A stretch of 64,000 bases of DNA from Kitasatospora aureofaciens. GTDB taxonomy: Bacteria; Actinomycetota; Actinomycetes; Streptomycetales; Streptomycetaceae. The DNA is taken from assembly GCF_019192735.1 (NCBI RefSeq), contig NZ_JAHTKP010000003.1:62001-126000 (forward strand), in the 5' to 3' direction. This document shows positions 62,532 through 64,000 of this stretch, piece after piece. Position numbers and translations under genes: made by a program. Every line of letters starts with the position of its first letter. Positions within the stretch are counted from its first letter, which is position 1. The notes under the pieces are model-generated. The model saw only the letters and a program-made list of their open reading frames with translations. It had not been told where the DNA came from and made no database searches.

Positions 62532-62734
62532 GCGGGCAGGACTGCGGGGCTTGAGTGGGCGGCGCTGGGCCGTCGGGGCTGAGCGGTCGGGGCTGAGCGG
62601 TCGCGGCCGGGCAGGCTCCTTCGTACGGGGGAGGCGGGGAGTTCGCCGACGCGGGCGATCCGTGATGAGGGACCCGGCGGACAGCATCTGTGGTGTCGGA
62701 ACGCAGCAAGCACGGACACCACAGGAGACCGCAG

Positions 62735-63358
62735 ATGAACGCCTCGCAGAACCCGGCACGGACCGCCCGCCGCACCGCCTACGCCGTCGTCGGCGCCCCC
62801 GCCCTGATGGCGCTGTACGGCGGCATCCGCCTGGTGCCGGGCTCCCGCGAGCCGGGCCTCGGCTGGACGGCCGGCCACACCGCGATGTTCGCCGGGCTGC
62901 TGCTGTTCGCCCCGGTCTTCCTCGCCCTGCGCCGGCTGATCGCCCCTCGCGGCACGATGGCCGGGCGGCTGGCAGCGGGCGCCGCGCTGGGGACGGCGTT
63001 CGCCGGCCTGGCGGCCTCGCTGGCGCAGATCGGGATCGACCTGGTCGTCGGCCTGGCGGCGGCGGACAAGGCCGACCAGTCGCGGATGTTCGATCGCGTC
63101 CAGGCCGTCCCCGGGGTGCTCGCGGCGGTTTACAAGGTCGGCCCGCTGCTGTTCTACGTCGGCCTGCTGGCGCTGCTGATCGCCGCCTCGGTGGGCGCGG
63201 CCCGGACGCTGCGCTGGTGGAGCCCGGTGCTGATGGTGGTCGGGACCGTCGCGTCGGCGGCCGACCTGGCGCTGATCCCGCTGGCCGCCGGCTGCTACCT
63301 GGTGGCGCTGGCGCCGCTCGTCCGGCTCGGCGGTGCGCCCCGCGTGGCGCTGGCCTGA
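62735..63358 (+). CDS. Hypothetical membrane protein
   Basis: This 207-residue protein has five to six helices (for example WTAGHTAMFAGLLLFAPVFL and ALGTAFAGLAASLAQIGIDL). I do not recognise the family. The ATG at 62735 has AGGAGA upstream; an in-frame GTG at 62690 is less likely. The 203-base gap before it holds a short GGGGCTGAGCGGTC tandem repeat near 62575. It may belong to the regulon of the preceding kinase/regulator. Confidence 0.75.
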   Translation: MNASQNPARTARRTAYAVVGAPALMALYGGIRLVPGSREPGLGWTAGHTAMFAGLLLFAPVFLALRRLIAPRGTMAGRLAAGAALGTAFAGLAASLAQIGIDLVVGLAAADKADQSRMFDRVQAVPGVLAAVYKVGPLLFYVGLLALLIAASVGAARTLRWWSPVLMVVGTVASAADLALIPLAAGCYLVALAPLVRLGGAPRVALA

Positions 63359-63390
63359 CGCACCCCGGCACGTCCGGGACCGGAAGCCCC

Positions 63391-64000
63391 TCAGGTCATC
63401 CGGAAGACCGGCCCGCGCGGGGTGAAGGGCAGCCCGGCGCCCCGCGGGACGAGGTAGGCGTGCTCGCGGCGCACCCGCAGCACGTCGCACTCGCCGTCCG
63501 TGATGACCAGGACGGGCGCCCCGGGCGGGAAGTCCTCGGCCCGTTCGAGCAGGTCGATCCCCGGCTGCAGGACGGTGCCGCCGCGCCCGCGGATCCGGAC
63601 CCGGCCGGCGATCTCGGTGACCGCGACGTACCCGGCGTCGTGCGGGGCGGCGTCGCAGTGCACCACCCGGGCCGCGGGAACGTCCCGGGCGGTGGCGTAC
63701 GAGGCGATCGCGCCGAGCGCCTTGCCGAGCAGCACCGTGCTCATCGAGCCGGAGGTGTCCAGCACCACCCCGAAGGTGCAGCGCGGCACCTCCTCCTCCG
63801 GGTGGTAGCGCCCGGCCCGGGGGATGTCCGGGGTGGCGGACTGCCGGCGGGCCGGGCGGGAGTAGCTCCGGACGGGCTCCGGGCTCGGCACGAACTCGTC
63901 GAACCAGCGCGCCAGTTGGGCGTCCCAGGGGAGCGGCGGGTGGGCGAGTGCGCGGATCTCCTCGACCAACCCGGCCGGGAGCAGCCCGCGTTCGCGCTGG
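63391..64000 (-). CDS. VWA-like domain protein, DUF2201 type (5' partial)
   Basis: The frame is open to the right edge (it continues into QRERGLLPAGL), so only the last 202 residues are seen. The segment LDTSGSMSTVLLGKALGAIA is a MIDAS DxSxS motif, and VLVITDGECDVL is a later acidic part of the same fold. Proteins of this group usually have an N-terminal zinc-peptidase-like domain and follow a MoxR AAA ATPase gene, which would lie outside the window. The role is probably chaperone-like assembly, by family inference. Confidence 0.8.
   Translation of the reverse strand, partial: QRERGLLPAGLVEEIRALAHPPLPWDAQLARWFDEFVPSPEPVRSYSRPARRQSATPDIPRAGRYHPEEEVPRCTFGVVLDTSGSMSTVLLGKALGAIASYATARDVPAARVVHCDAAPHDAGYVAVTEIAGRVRIRGRGGTVLQPGIDLLERAEDFPPGAPVLVITDGECDVLRVRREHAYLVPRGAGLPFTPRGPVFRMT

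Overview
The window is a high-GC actinobacterial chromosome segment, almost certainly from a Streptomyces or Kitasatospora relative. Three things support this: near-saturated GC third positions, many GTG/TTG starts, and gene order. The run rpmG - MaoC pair - murB - adenosine deaminase - aspartate aminotransferase - tRNA-Trp - secE - nusG - rplK - rplA - lipoproteins - rplJ - rplL - rpoB - rpoC is the classic Streptomyces core, and a nuoJKLMN set followed by htpX is also typical of the genus.

Layout. (1) 1-6354: membrane-arm genes of a complex I operon (nuoJ partial, K, L, M, N), then htpX. (2) 7.4-21.9 kb: accessory region with a MocR regulator divergent from an EamA exporter, a DUF7144 membrane protein, a truncated cytochrome oxidase subunit I remnant, a BlaI/M56 peptidase pair, a LysR regulator divergent from an NADP-dependent oxidoreductase, mug, a PAP2 membrane protein, M24 and M20 peptidases, overlapping micro-ORFs, an MFS exporter with a damaged 5' end facing a regulator remnant, and a small secreted protein. 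(3) 21.9-22.8 kb: YajQ and tRNA-Tyr. (4) 23.0-33.9 kb: a potassium island with a KimA-like permease, a one-helix peptide, kdpF-A-B-C, kdpD and kdpE. (5) 33.9-42.6 kb: a cytosine-deaminase-like protein with altered catalytic motifs, tRNA-Thr, tRNA-Met, rpmG, a MaoC pair, a TetR/MFS drug-efflux pair, murB, adenosine deaminase and an aminotransferase. (6) 42.9-59.7 kb: tRNA-Trp and the secE-to-rpoC expression core, interrupted by four tandem lipoproteins between rplA and the L10 leader, ending in initiator tRNA-Met. (7) 59.9-64.0 kb: a DUF4097 lipoprotein, a histidine kinase/NarL regulator pair, a membrane protein and the 3' part of a VWA-domain gene.

The most interesting signals are regulatory. 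Direct repeats of a GCGTCAA-like heptamer on an 11-bp period occur upstream of the KimA-like permease, upstream of the kdp operon (25363/25374/25406) and just downstream of kdpE (33627/33638/33670). The last two sites share the same 11 + 32 bp spacing. They look like binding sites for KdpE, and the third has no protein gene behind it but faces a short stretch ending in a perfect hairpin, so it may drive a small RNA. Other clear signals are a shared 18-bp TetR operator upstream of both the TetR gene and its MFS partner, a roughly 104-bp insertion with an 11-bp duplication that has split kdpD from kdpE, a CATG in which two divergent start codons overlap, and decayed genes (ctaD remnant, MFS/regulator deletion).

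All functional calls come from reading the sequence and from knowledge of the families. No database search was run.
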